A stretch of 64,000 nt of DNA from Variovorax davisae. Lineage in GTDB: Bacteria > Pseudomonadota > Gammaproteobacteria > Burkholderiales > Burkholderiaceae_C. Of the stretch, positions 45,562-51,811 are shown one piece after another. The stretch is taken from contig NZ_JASZYS010000020.1 in NCBI RefSeq assembly GCF_030316845.1, positions 57,608-121,607 of the forward strand, in the 5' to 3' direction. A program made the translations under genes and the position numbers. Within the stretch, counting starts at the first letter, position 1; each line of letters starts with the position of its first letter. Below the pieces are notes generated by a model. The model was given only the letters and a program-made list of their open reading frames with translations. It ran no database searches and was not told the DNA's origin.

Positions 45562-45732
45562 ATGACCAGCACAGCACAACCGCCCCGCAGGGGCGTTCGA
45601 TCACCTGGAAGTCCGGAGCCTGCCGACTCCCCGCCCCAGAAGGGCACCAACCCGGATGGTGCGACTCCCGCAGAGTTGCCCCAACAACAACCGTCGCGCC
45701 CGCCCCAGCCCAAACCTAAGAAGCAGAGCTGA
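45562..45732 (+). CDS. Small proline-rich protein
   Basis: A 56-residue unstructured peptide (MTSTAQPPRRGVRSPGSPEP to QPKPKKQS). A GGAAG lies upstream of the ATG. No domain was recognised; codon use and length are compatible with a real small gene but evidence is thin. Confidence 0.35.
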   Translation: MTSTAQPPRRGVRSPGSPEPADSPPQKGTNPDGATPAELPQQQPSRPPQPKPKKQS

Positions 45733-45782
45733 AAGATCGCTCCGAGCGTTGACCGCTGCGCTGCTCGATCCGCGCCGGTGGG

Positions 45783-45934
45783 CGCCGGCATCGGAGGTTT
45801 GATTGCAAAGATGGACTTGTGCGGCCTCGCCAGGCCGCGTGCGTCAGGGATTGGTGCCCGACAGGGTCGAGATCGGCACGAGCTCGATGTGGAGCACTGA
45901 AAGCCCGGGACCGGCTTGGCCGGTCGACGCCCGG
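45783..45934. repeat. Gamma repeat, copy D (orphan)
   Basis: Matches copies A and B for about 130 bases. Its hairpin is GCGGCCT-CGCC-AGGCCGC (45821-45838): both strands of the stem changed together compared with the other copies. The 29-codon plus frame of copy B is kept (MDLCGLARPRASGIGARQGR). Confidence 0.65.
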
Positions 45935-46107
45935 TGGTTCTGAACAGAAGAGCTATCGATACACGAGTTACTATTTTCCGAAAACCTAGCGTTCATGCGG
46001 GTTGCAGAGGTTTTGTGCTGCCTACGGTTTAAGCAGACGAGCGCTTTTGGGCCCAGCCACCATTGCGATCTCACTCAAATAGATGGGAGCAACAAAGGGA
46101 GCTGCCC

Positions 46108-46209
46108 ATGAAGAAAAAACCGCCGGTACGCTTGTTGGCGACCATCGCCGCCGTGACCACCATCGGCCGAAATCTCGTCTGGCTCGTCAAACACGTGTTC
46201 TCCAGCTGA
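46108..46209 (+). CDS. Very small membrane or basic peptide upstream of umuD
   Basis: A 33-residue peptide, MKKKPPVRLLATIAAVTTIG then RNLVWLVKHVFSS. A basic front and an amphipathic or hydrophobic remainder. GGGAG lies 7 bases upstream of the ATG. It lies 55 bases before the umuD SOS box. Confidence 0.4.
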   Translation: MKKKPPVRLLATIAAVTTIGRNLVWLVKHVFSS

Positions 46210-46264
46210 ATCCGGGACGGTCAGATGCAACCGACACCCGCCGCCCAAGGGCCGCCCTATACTG

Positions 46265-46280
46265 CTGTATGTATGTACAG
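46265..46280 (+). promoter_or_regulatory. LexA (SOS) box
   Basis: CTGTATGTATGTACAG, a perfect CTGT-N8-ACAG LexA site. It overlaps a TATACT-like -10 at 46258-46263 and also covers the first possible umuD start codon (46273-46275). Confidence 0.85.
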
Positions 46281-46716
46281 TAACCAAGCCCACGCCCCGC
46301 CCTCCGTTTTCGGGGAGCTTCCGCACCTGGCACTGCCCATGGTGGAGGGAAAAGTGCGCGCGGGATTTCCATCGCCGGCCGACGATTTCGCGGTCAAACG
46401 GCATGACCTGAACGAGCTGCTCATCACGCATCCGCTGGCAACCTTCTTCTGGCAAGTCAGCGGGCAATCGATGCGGGAGGCGGGCATCGACGACGGCGAC
46501 ATCCTGGTCGTGAATCGGGCGCTGACGCCGGTCCATGGACACATCGTCGTCGCGCAGGTGGACGGCGATTTCACGGTCAAAAAGCTGCACAGCCGCGCCG
46601 GGAAAATCAAGCTCGTGCCGGCGAATCCGACCTTCCCCGAACTGACGTTCAAGGACGGTCAGCAACTCATCATCTGCGGCGTCGTAACGAGCGCGATCAA
46701 GCGATTCGTGACCTGA
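46273..46716 (+). CDS. umuD: UmuD-type autoproteolytic subunit of DNA polymerase V
   Basis: A 147-residue S24 peptidase. The cleavage site is A30-G31 (VRAGFPSPADDF). The catalytic serine is S66 (QVSGQSMREAGI) and lysine K103 (DFTVKKL), exactly 37 residues apart as in E. coli UmuD. After RecA-stimulated self-cleavage it activates UmuC for translesion synthesis. The start lies inside the LexA box, leaving almost no 5' leader, so a leaderless message or a later start (ATG 46339) must be considered. umuC follows 1 base after the stop. Confidence 0.9.
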   Translation: MYSNQAHAPPSVFGELPHLALPMVEGKVRAGFPSPADDFAVKRHDLNELLITHPLATFFWQVSGQSMREAGIDDGDILVVNRALTPVHGHIVVAQVDGDFTVKKLHSRAGKIKLVPANPTFPELTFKDGQQLIICGVVTSAIKRFVT

Positions 46717-46717
46717 C

Positions 46718-48016
46718 ATGTATGCTCTGATCGACGCCAATAATTTTTACGTGAGCGCCGAAAGGTGCTTCAGGCCAAGCCTGCAGGGGCGGCCGGTGAT
46801 CGTGGCTTCGAACAACGACGGCTGCGCGATTTCGCGCAGCAACGAAGCGAAGGCCCTCGGCGTCAAGATGGGTCAGCCGCTATTCGAGATTCAGAGGAAT
46901 TTCCCCGACGCCGGCATCATCACACTGAGCGCGAACTTCACTCTGTACGGCGACATGTCCAATCGCCTGATGGGCATCTCCGCGGGCCTCGGGCCTGAGC
47001 AGGAGGTCTATTCCGTAGATGAAAATTTCATCGGCCTTGCCGGCGTGCGAGGCGATCTGACAGCGCGCGCGCATCGCATGCGCGAGCGCATCTTGCAGTG
47101 GATCGGGATCCCGACAGGGATCGGTATAGGTACGACGAAGACGTTGGCCAAGCTGGCAAACCACGTGGCCAAGTCGGCGGATCGGAAGCCGGGGAGCTAC
47201 CCGGCCGAGTTCGCCCGCGTCTGCAACCTGGCGGCGCTGCCGGCCGCCGACTTGGATGCGGTCCTGGCAGCGACAGATCTCGGGGACATCTGGGGAATTG
47301 GGCGGCGCATCGGCGCCCAGCTGCAGGCCGAGGGCCTGCGCACTGCACTGGACGTCGCTCGGATGGATCCCGCGACGGTCCGCCGGCGCTGGTCCATCGT
47401 GCTTGAGCGCACGGTGCGCGAGATGCAGGGTCAGCCCTGCATCGAACTCGAGGAGGTCGCTGCTGCGAAAAAGGAGATCGCCTGCACCCGAAGCTTCGGC
47501 CAGCCTGTCACGGATCTGGTCGACCTGGTCGAAGCGGTGAGCGAGTTCGCCGGCCGGGCGGCTGAGAAACTGCGAAAGCAGGACGGACGCGCCGGCCAGG
47601 TGCTGGTGTTCATCCACACGTCGCCTTTCCGGGCGAACGACAAGCAGTTCTCGAAGTCGATCACCGTGCCGCTGCGGCGTCCCACGGCCGACACTGCGCT
47701 GATCGCCGCGGCCGCGATCGGCGGCCTCAAGGCAATCTTCAAACCGGGCTACCGGTTCGCGAAAGCTGGCGTCATGCTGCTGGACCTGCAGGACAGCGCG
47801 GTCGAGCAATGCGAGCTGGACTTGGATGACCCTGGCTCCGATCGGAGCCGCCTGATGACGACGATGGATGCTCTGAACATGCGCTACGGGCGCGGGTCGG
47901 TGCAGCTGGCCAGCGCAGGCCTCGCCGGCGACGCGCGGCGCTGGGCGATGCGTCAAGCGCTGAAAACCCCGGACTACACGACGCGATGGGCGGACATGCC
48001 GAGAGCCCGCGCGTAG
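46718..48016 (+). CDS. umuC: Y-family translesion DNA polymerase V catalytic subunit
   Basis: A 432-residue polymerase. The palm carries D6 (LIDANNFYVSAERCF) and D101-E102 (YSVDENF; commonly YSIDECF). IPTGIGIGTTKTLAKLANHV is the typical thumb-near motif, GDIWGIGRRIGAQLQAEGL the helix-hairpin-helix, followed by the little-finger domain and a C-terminal UmuC tail. In one SOS-controlled operon with umuD. Confidence 0.95.
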   Translation: MYALIDANNFYVSAERCFRPSLQGRPVIVASNNDGCAISRSNEAKALGVKMGQPLFEIQRNFPDAGIITLSANFTLYGDMSNRLMGISAGLGPEQEVYSVDENFIGLAGVRGDLTARAHRMRERILQWIGIPTGIGIGTTKTLAKLANHVAKSADRKPGSYPAEFARVCNLAALPAADLDAVLAATDLGDIWGIGRRIGAQLQAEGLRTALDVARMDPATVRRRWSIVLERTVREMQGQPCIELEEVAAAKKEIACTRSFGQPVTDLVDLVEAVSEFAGRAAEKLRKQDGRAGQVLVFIHTSPFRANDKQFSKSITVPLRRPTADTALIAAAAIGGLKAIFKPGYRFAKAGVMLLDLQDSAVEQCELDLDDPGSDRSRLMTTMDALNMRYGRGSVQLASAGLAGDARRWAMRQALKTPDYTTRWADMPRARA

Positions 48017-48018
48017 GG

Positions 48019-48318
48019 CTAACCGACGCGCCGGTGGGCGCTGTCGCCAGAGGTGCGGCGGGAGGCGCGCTTGGCAGGCTTGCGCGGCCCGAAGGGGGAC
48101 AGGATCGGCTGAGAGCCCGGCGGCAACGGGTCGAAGATCGTTGCCATCCGTTGAGAGAATTCCGCGCAGCCGCGCTCGAAGTCGGCCAGGGCCTTGAGGT
48201 ACTCGCGACGGGCGGCCTTGCTGCTCATGACCTGAGCCTTGTAGCTCTGAGGTAACTCCGTAGCCGGACCCAAGCGATGAAGAGCACGCGAACGATCACA
48301 GCGAACCTTCAAGCTCAT
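48019..48318 (-). CDS. Hypothetical basic protein
   Basis: A 99-residue basic protein whose core is SSKAARREYLKALADFERGC. Its start overlaps the stop of the DUF3606 gene (ATGA at 48315-48318), supporting the long start; a shorter start at 48228 is possible. Proline- and lysine-rich tail. Converges closely on umuC. Function unknown. Confidence 0.5.
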   Translation of the reverse strand: MSLKVRCDRSRALHRLGPATELPQSYKAQVMSSKAARREYLKALADFERGCAEFSQRMATIFDPLPPGSQPILSPFGPRKPAKRASRRTSGDSAHRRVG

Positions 48319-48491
48319 TTTTTCTTCAAGTAGGCGCGCACAGCTTCGGCGCTATTGCCGACCGCCTTGACGGCCTCCTCGAGCTGCTGCTTGGTCACGC
48401 CAAGGGCGTAGCTCCAACTGCGGACCTCGTGGGGCTCATTCATTGCAATCAGCTTGCGGTCCAAGCCGGTTTTCTTCGGATCGTCGGCCAT
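48315..48491 (-). CDS. DUF3606 protein, copy 1
   Basis: A 58-residue protein, MADDPKKTGLDRKLIAMNEP followed by HEVRSWSYALGVTKQQLEEA. This is DUF3606, a small helical domain with an HTH-like second half. AAGGAG lies 7 bases upstream. A paralogue with the same opening is at 55803-55979. Function unknown. Confidence 0.8.
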   Translation of the reverse strand: MADDPKKTGLDRKLIAMNEPHEVRSWSYALGVTKQQLEEAVKAVGNSAEAVRAYLKKK

Positions 48492-48723
48492 GCCTTTCTC
48501 CTTACCAATCGAGTCTGGATCGGGTGCAACTGCCCGCTCCGCGGCGGCCAGGTCCTGCAGATGTTGGATGTACTCGATTCGGGTTGGCATGTGGCGTTCT
48601 CCGACACCGCGTGAGAGAAATCTTCCATAGCGCCATGAACGCAAGATGAACTCGAAAGGTCAGGCCAATGCCCTACAGGACCGGACCCCGATATGCTCGA
48701 TGCTGCCTCAAAAGGAGTCATTC

Positions 48724-49005
48724 ATGGGAATGGGTTTTCTCGCAAGCGCGGCCGGGACAGAGGACGAAGACGCTGACCCGGTCGGACCTCGTCAAGATCC
48801 AGCATCGCGTGATCCGATGCTCCTGCTGACGCAGGAGGCTGTCCGACTGGGGTTCATCAAGGAGGGCGACAAGCCCGATCAGATGCGCGTGGACTTCTGG
48901 ATGTCGGCGGTCGACGCCAGTGCGGCGATCGCAGACCAGTTTCCGGATCCGGAAAACGACGAGCACACAATCGGCGACATCATCCGGGCGGACCTGTACG
49001 AGTAG
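48724..49005 (+). CDS. Hypothetical acidic protein
   Basis: A 93-residue acidic protein starting MGMGFLASAAGTEDEDADPV and ending IIRADLYE. The start at 48724 has AAAGGAG upstream. It is terminated by the hairpin at 49074-49097. No family was recognised. Confidence 0.5.
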   Translation: MGMGFLASAAGTEDEDADPVGPRQDPASRDPMLLLTQEAVRLGFIKEGDKPDQMRVDFWMSAVDASAAIADQFPDPENDEHTIGDIIRADLYE

Positions 49006-49020
49006 TGGCACTCGGCGCCG

Positions 49021-49068
49021 GTCGCCCCACCAGTCGCCCCACCAGTCGCCCCACCAGTCGCCCCACCA
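49021..49068. repeat. 12-bp tandem repeat, four exact copies
   Basis: GTCGCCCCACCA is repeated four times without error, directly before the bidirectional terminator. Exactness implies recent slippage; it lies outside coding sequence. Confidence 0.9.
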
Positions 49069-49073
49069 GTGAA

Positions 49074-49097
49074 AAAGGGAGGCCTCGGCCTCCCTTT
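49074..49097. terminator. Bidirectional intrinsic terminator
   Basis: AAAGGGAGGCC-TC-GGCCTCCCTTT, an 11-bp perfect stem. T-rich on both exits (TTTCTTC on plus, TTTTT on minus). It closes the plus gene ending at 49005 and the minus ssb operon ending at 49160. Confidence 0.9.
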
Positions 49098-49159
49098 CTT
49101 CTGTACGCCGCACCCCCGTCGAGGAGGCGCAGTACCTGGCCAAGCCACCGGATTTCGAT

Positions 49160-49435
49160 CTAGGTGCCGCCTTTCAACCTGCACATCAAGTTCCGGCGTC
49201 GCTCCGGGAGCGATTCGAGCTCCATGGGGACGGTCTCGGCGAACGGATCATGCCTGGGCTCGTCAGGGATGAATTCGCCGTGGCGAGCGGCGATAACGTA
49301 GCCCTGGTGGTTGATCGGCCAGAGCAACACCGATCGCCCGGCCTTCAGCTCGTCCGCAGCGTACTGCAGGGCGCTCGGGAGGCGGTCAAAGGGGATGACC
49401 CCTGCAATCGGGTCAAAAGGGCCTGTGGGGCTCAT
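49160..49435 (-). CDS. Hypothetical protein, last gene of the ssb operon
   Basis: A 91-residue protein starting MSPTGPFDPIAGVIPFDRLP. Its start overlaps the zeta-kinase stop (ATGA at 49432-49435). A tight partner of the toxin would be expected at such a position, but it does not resemble epsilon antitoxin. Function unknown. Confidence 0.5.
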   Translation of the reverse strand: MSPTGPFDPIAGVIPFDRLPSALQYAADELKAGRSVLLWPINHQGYVIAARHGEFIPDEPRHDPFAETVPMELESLPERRRNLMCRLKGGT

Positions 49436-50613
49436 CGATCGCGCTCCTGGGCCGATTTACCGGGTGGGGGCGGCGGTAGTGGCGGAATGCGGCCGTCGTC
49501 TAGCCGGCGCTGGATGTCTGCCCGGGCTGCGCCGAGGTGCGCTGCCTGGGCCTGGTCGTTGCGGGGAAACTGCTGAGCTGCTTCGGCGCGCTTCGCGGCC
49601 AGCTCGCGATAGGCGCCCGTCAACTCGGGATGCTGGGCGAGGCCCTCGGCCTCAGTGAGCCGCTCGAAGGCCAGCGCCCGGGGGGGACGTTCGCCGGCTA
49701 CCGGATGCGCTTCGCGATTTCCTTGCGGTAGTTCTCGTCGGTCGACATCCTGTTTGACGCGGCTAGAGCTTTCTTGCTCCAAGCCTGCAAATCGGGGGAG
49801 GGGGGCGTCTCCGTTGGCTTGACGGTAGCAAGCTTCCGAGATTCGGCCTTCGGCTTTGTAGCGGTCGAGTTCAGTACGGAGGCGTTGTGCGATGCGTTCA
49901 TGATTTCCTTCCTGTGAAAGTTGTTTGACATGCTCCCAGCCGTGAAATTCCTTGTGCTGGCCATCTATACGGCCGTCATGAATGATGAGGCCTACGGAGT
50001 CGCCAAACCGATCATGGATCTTCCGGAGGCCCTCAGGCAAGCCCCCCTGGATATCCGCCATGACCGCGATGCTCGCACCGCGGCCGTATTCCTCGAAGCG
50101 CTTGAATGTCCGGCCAAGGGCAACTTCCGGCGTCACCTGCACCGCCACGATGGTTGGCCGCAGACCAGCGTCTATCGCAGCCTGCATTTTCTCCATCGAA
50201 GGCTCGGGCCTGTTCAACTGCCCTTCGAAAACCACTCTCGTCCTCGGCGGGACTCCGGCTGAGAGCACCTTGCTCGTTTTTCCGGCACCGGGAACCCCGG
50301 TGAGAAAAATCACTTCGTTGCGCCCCGGGTCTGAGTCGTCGCGCAGCATGCGGCGGTACAGCTCCGATGAAAGCACGGCTGCCGCGTTGTGAACGGGCGT
50401 GTTGTAGCGGTTGCGGGCGTCCGGCGATGCCCTGAACTGGTCGAACGTGTCCTTGAAGTTGTCGGCGCATACGTAGCGGCCACCGAAGTTGTCAGGATGC
50501 GCCTTGTAGCGCTCGATGAAGGGCTCCGGATTTGCCTCAACGGCTCGGATCACTTCCTCTTGGACCTGCGCGCGGTCGAGCTGCGCGAACTCCCTGCGTT
50601 GGATGCTTTCCAA
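49432..50613 (-). CDS. Zeta-toxin family kinase with long C-terminal extension
   Basis: A 393-residue protein. The zeta-type P-loop kinase domain (residues 25-220) carries Walker A GVPGAGKT (106-113). The C-terminal 170 residues are charged and proline-rich. Zeta toxins phosphorylate UDP-N-acetylglucosamine, but many plasmid-borne homologues act otherwise, for example in transfer or maintenance. No epsilon antitoxin is adjacent. In an operon with ssb and the TrfB-like regulator. Confidence 0.8.
   Translation of the reverse strand: MESIQRREFAQLDRAQVQEEVIRAVEANPEPFIERYKAHPDNFGGRYVCADNFKDTFDQFRASPDARNRYNTPVHNAAAVLSSELYRRMLRDDSDPGRNEVIFLTGVPGAGKTSKVLSAGVPPRTRVVFEGQLNRPEPSMEKMQAAIDAGLRPTIVAVQVTPEVALGRTFKRFEEYGRGASIAVMADIQGGLPEGLRKIHDRFGDSVGLIIHDGRIDGQHKEFHGWEHVKQLSQEGNHERIAQRLRTELDRYKAEGRISEACYRQANGDAPLPRFAGLEQESSSRVKQDVDRRELPQGNREAHPVAGERPPRALAFERLTEAEGLAQHPELTGAYRELAAKRAEAAQQFPRNDQAQAAHLGAARADIQRRLDDGRIPPLPPPPPGKSAQERDR
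49698..49901 (-). CDS. Possible nested gene inside the zeta gene
   Basis: A 67-codon frame in another reading frame of the same strand, MNASHNASVLNSTATKPKAE to ENYRKEIAKRIR. It has an exceptionally strong ribosome site (AGGAAGGAAATC before the ATG) and protein-like composition, in contrast to most shadows. It lies under the variable C-terminal extension of the zeta protein, which could itself be the less constrained frame. Confidence 0.4.
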   Translation of the reverse strand: MNASHNASVLNSTATKPKAESRKLATVKPTETPPSPDLQAWSKKALAASNRMSTDENYRKEIAKRIR

Positions 50614-50634
50614 TTTGAATCTCTCGTTGATGGC

Positions 50635-50889
50635 TTAGGAAGCGCTCGCAGGCGAGCTGAGGGCAGCGGCAGCGTCCTCGGCTTGACGTGCAGCGACATA
50701 GCGACCCCAGTGCTTACGAATCGACAGGATCGCGCCGTAGGCCGCTTGCCGGCTCCATCCATAGGGCGCGACGGCAGCGGCGTAGGGCTTGCCGTCGACC
50801 AGCACGGCACGCGCGACAGCGGCGCGATCCTCCGACAGGCGCGCAAGCGAAGCAGCGGCGGCAAATTGAGCGGGCGTCATTAGGTTCAT
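50635..50889 (-). CDS. TrfB/KorA-related DNA-binding protein
   Basis: An 84-residue protein, MTPAQFAAAASLARLSEDRA opening (from residue 4), then AVLVDGKPYAAAVAPYGWSR and QAAYGAILSIRKHWGRY. This is the TrfB/KorA helix-turn-helix layout, whose members repress replication and partition promoters of IncP-type plasmids. Start overlaps the preceding stop (ATGA at 50886-50889). It may act on the inverted repeat at 51641-51662. Confidence 0.7.
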   Translation of the reverse strand: MNLMTPAQFAAAASLARLSEDRAAVARAVLVDGKPYAAAVAPYGWSRQAAYGAILSIRKHWGRYVAARQAEDAAAALSSPASAS

Positions 50890-51089
50890 GATTCTTGTTC
50901 GGCAGGGAGGGCGAGGCCGAGCTGTTCCTTGACCAGCTCCAGCATGCCAGCGACCTCTACGTCTGAGAACGCGGGCTGTTCAGGATCGGTGCGACCGGTG
51001 CGCAGCAGCCATTGAATGCCATTGAGCAAGCCAATGGATTTCGAAATGGTGGCATCCGCAAACTCGCGTTCCTGGACAAGCCACTGCAT
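50886..51089 (-). CDS. Small protein between ssb and the TrfB-like gene
   Basis: A 67-residue helical acidic protein, MQWLVQEREFADATISKSIG to GLALPAEQES. It starts 20 bases after ssb and overlaps the TrfB-like gene by four bases, so it is part of the operon. No family was recognised. Confidence 0.6.
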   Translation of the reverse strand: MQWLVQEREFADATISKSIGLLNGIQWLLRTGRTDPEQPAFSDVEVAGMLELVKEQLGLALPAEQES

Positions 51090-51109
51090 CTCGTCAGCTG
51101 CTGCGCGTT

Positions 51110-51559
51110 CTAGAAAGGGGCGTCTTGCTCCTGGGGCGCGGGATCTGCTCCCTGGGAGGCGGGCGCACGCCGATCCTGCTTCGGCTCGCCGGCCGCGCCG
51201 GCTGCACCGTCGCCGCCCTGCCCTGCATTTCCCTGACGCCCGCCGCCCAACATCTGCATCGACTCCGCGATGACCTCGGTCGTGTAGCGATCGACGCCCT
51301 TCTCGTCCTGCCATTTGCGCGTTGCCAGCCGGCCGGCGATGTAGACGGACGATCCCTTGCGCAGATATTTCTGCGCACGCTCGGCCAAGTGCTTCCACAG
51401 CACCACGCGATGCCATTCGGTGAATTCGTCTTCACCACGGTGGTAGGTCGTGGCGATACTGATCGTCGCGACCTGGGTGCCCTGGCCGACAGTACGGACC
51501 TCGGGATCACTGCCGAGGTTGCCGACCAATCGGACCTCATTGACGGACGCATTGGACAT
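51110..51559 (-). CDS. ssb: Single-stranded DNA-binding protein
   Basis: A 149-residue OB-fold protein: VNEVRLVGNLGSDPEVRTVG, then EWHRVVLWKHLAERAQKYLR and GSSVYIAGRLATRKWQDEKG. A glycine-rich linker and the terminal acidic tip QEQDAPF, which recruits partner proteins, are both intact. GGGAGTG precedes the ATG at 51559. Element-borne SSBs protect the single strand during transfer. First gene of an operon running to 49160. Confidence 0.93.
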   Translation of the reverse strand: MSNASVNEVRLVGNLGSDPEVRTVGQGTQVATISIATTYHRGEDEFTEWHRVVLWKHLAERAQKYLRKGSSVYIAGRLATRKWQDEKGVDRYTTEVIAESMQMLGGGRQGNAGQGGDGAAGAAGEPKQDRRAPASQGADPAPQEQDAPF

Positions 51560-51619
51560 GGTTTCACTCCCTTGAAGATTGAAGAAATGACGAGCCTTAT
51601 AGGTTGTCCCGTCAGTTTC

Positions 51620-51662
51620 ATTATAGGTTGTCTGTAGGGTTGACAACGTGTTTATGTTGTCA
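51620..51662 (-). promoter_or_regulatory. ssb promoter with overlapping operator
   Basis: Minus strand: TTGTCA (51646-51641) and TATAAT (51625-51620), spacer 15. The inverted repeat TGACAAC-N8-GTTGTCA (51641-51662) covers the -35. ACAACCTATAA occurs twice in the same area. A plausible site for the TrfB-like or ParB protein. Confidence 0.5.
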
Positions 51663-51668
51663 GCCCTG

Positions 51669-51698
51669 CGAGGAGAAAAAACCTGTGTTTTCTCCTCG
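51669..51698. other. Perfect 11-bp hairpin
   Basis: CGAGGAGAAAA-N8-TTTTCTCCTCG. It lies between the ssb promoter and the parB terminator. With A- and T-rich arms it could terminate weakly on either strand or bind a regulator. Confidence 0.6.
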
Positions 51699-51753
51699 TC
51701 AAAAATTGCCGGGCAGGGCCTGGCCAAGTCACGAGCCGCGAGCGGCTCGGCGC

Positions 51754-51782
51754 GAAAAAAAACCGGGCCGAAGGGGCCCGGT
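51754..51782 (-). terminator. Intrinsic terminator of parB
   Basis: Stem ACCGGGCC/GGCCCGGT with a 5-base loop, followed on the minus strand by eight T residues. It lies 29 bases after the parB stop. Confidence 0.9.
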
Positions 51783-51811
51783 CAAGGACGGCGCCTCGGG
51801 GCGCCCGCCAG

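Noticed and set aside
49021..49068. CRISPR array
   Set aside because: The four 12-bp units are directly contiguous with no spacers; the same holds for the 9-bp units at 63284-63364.
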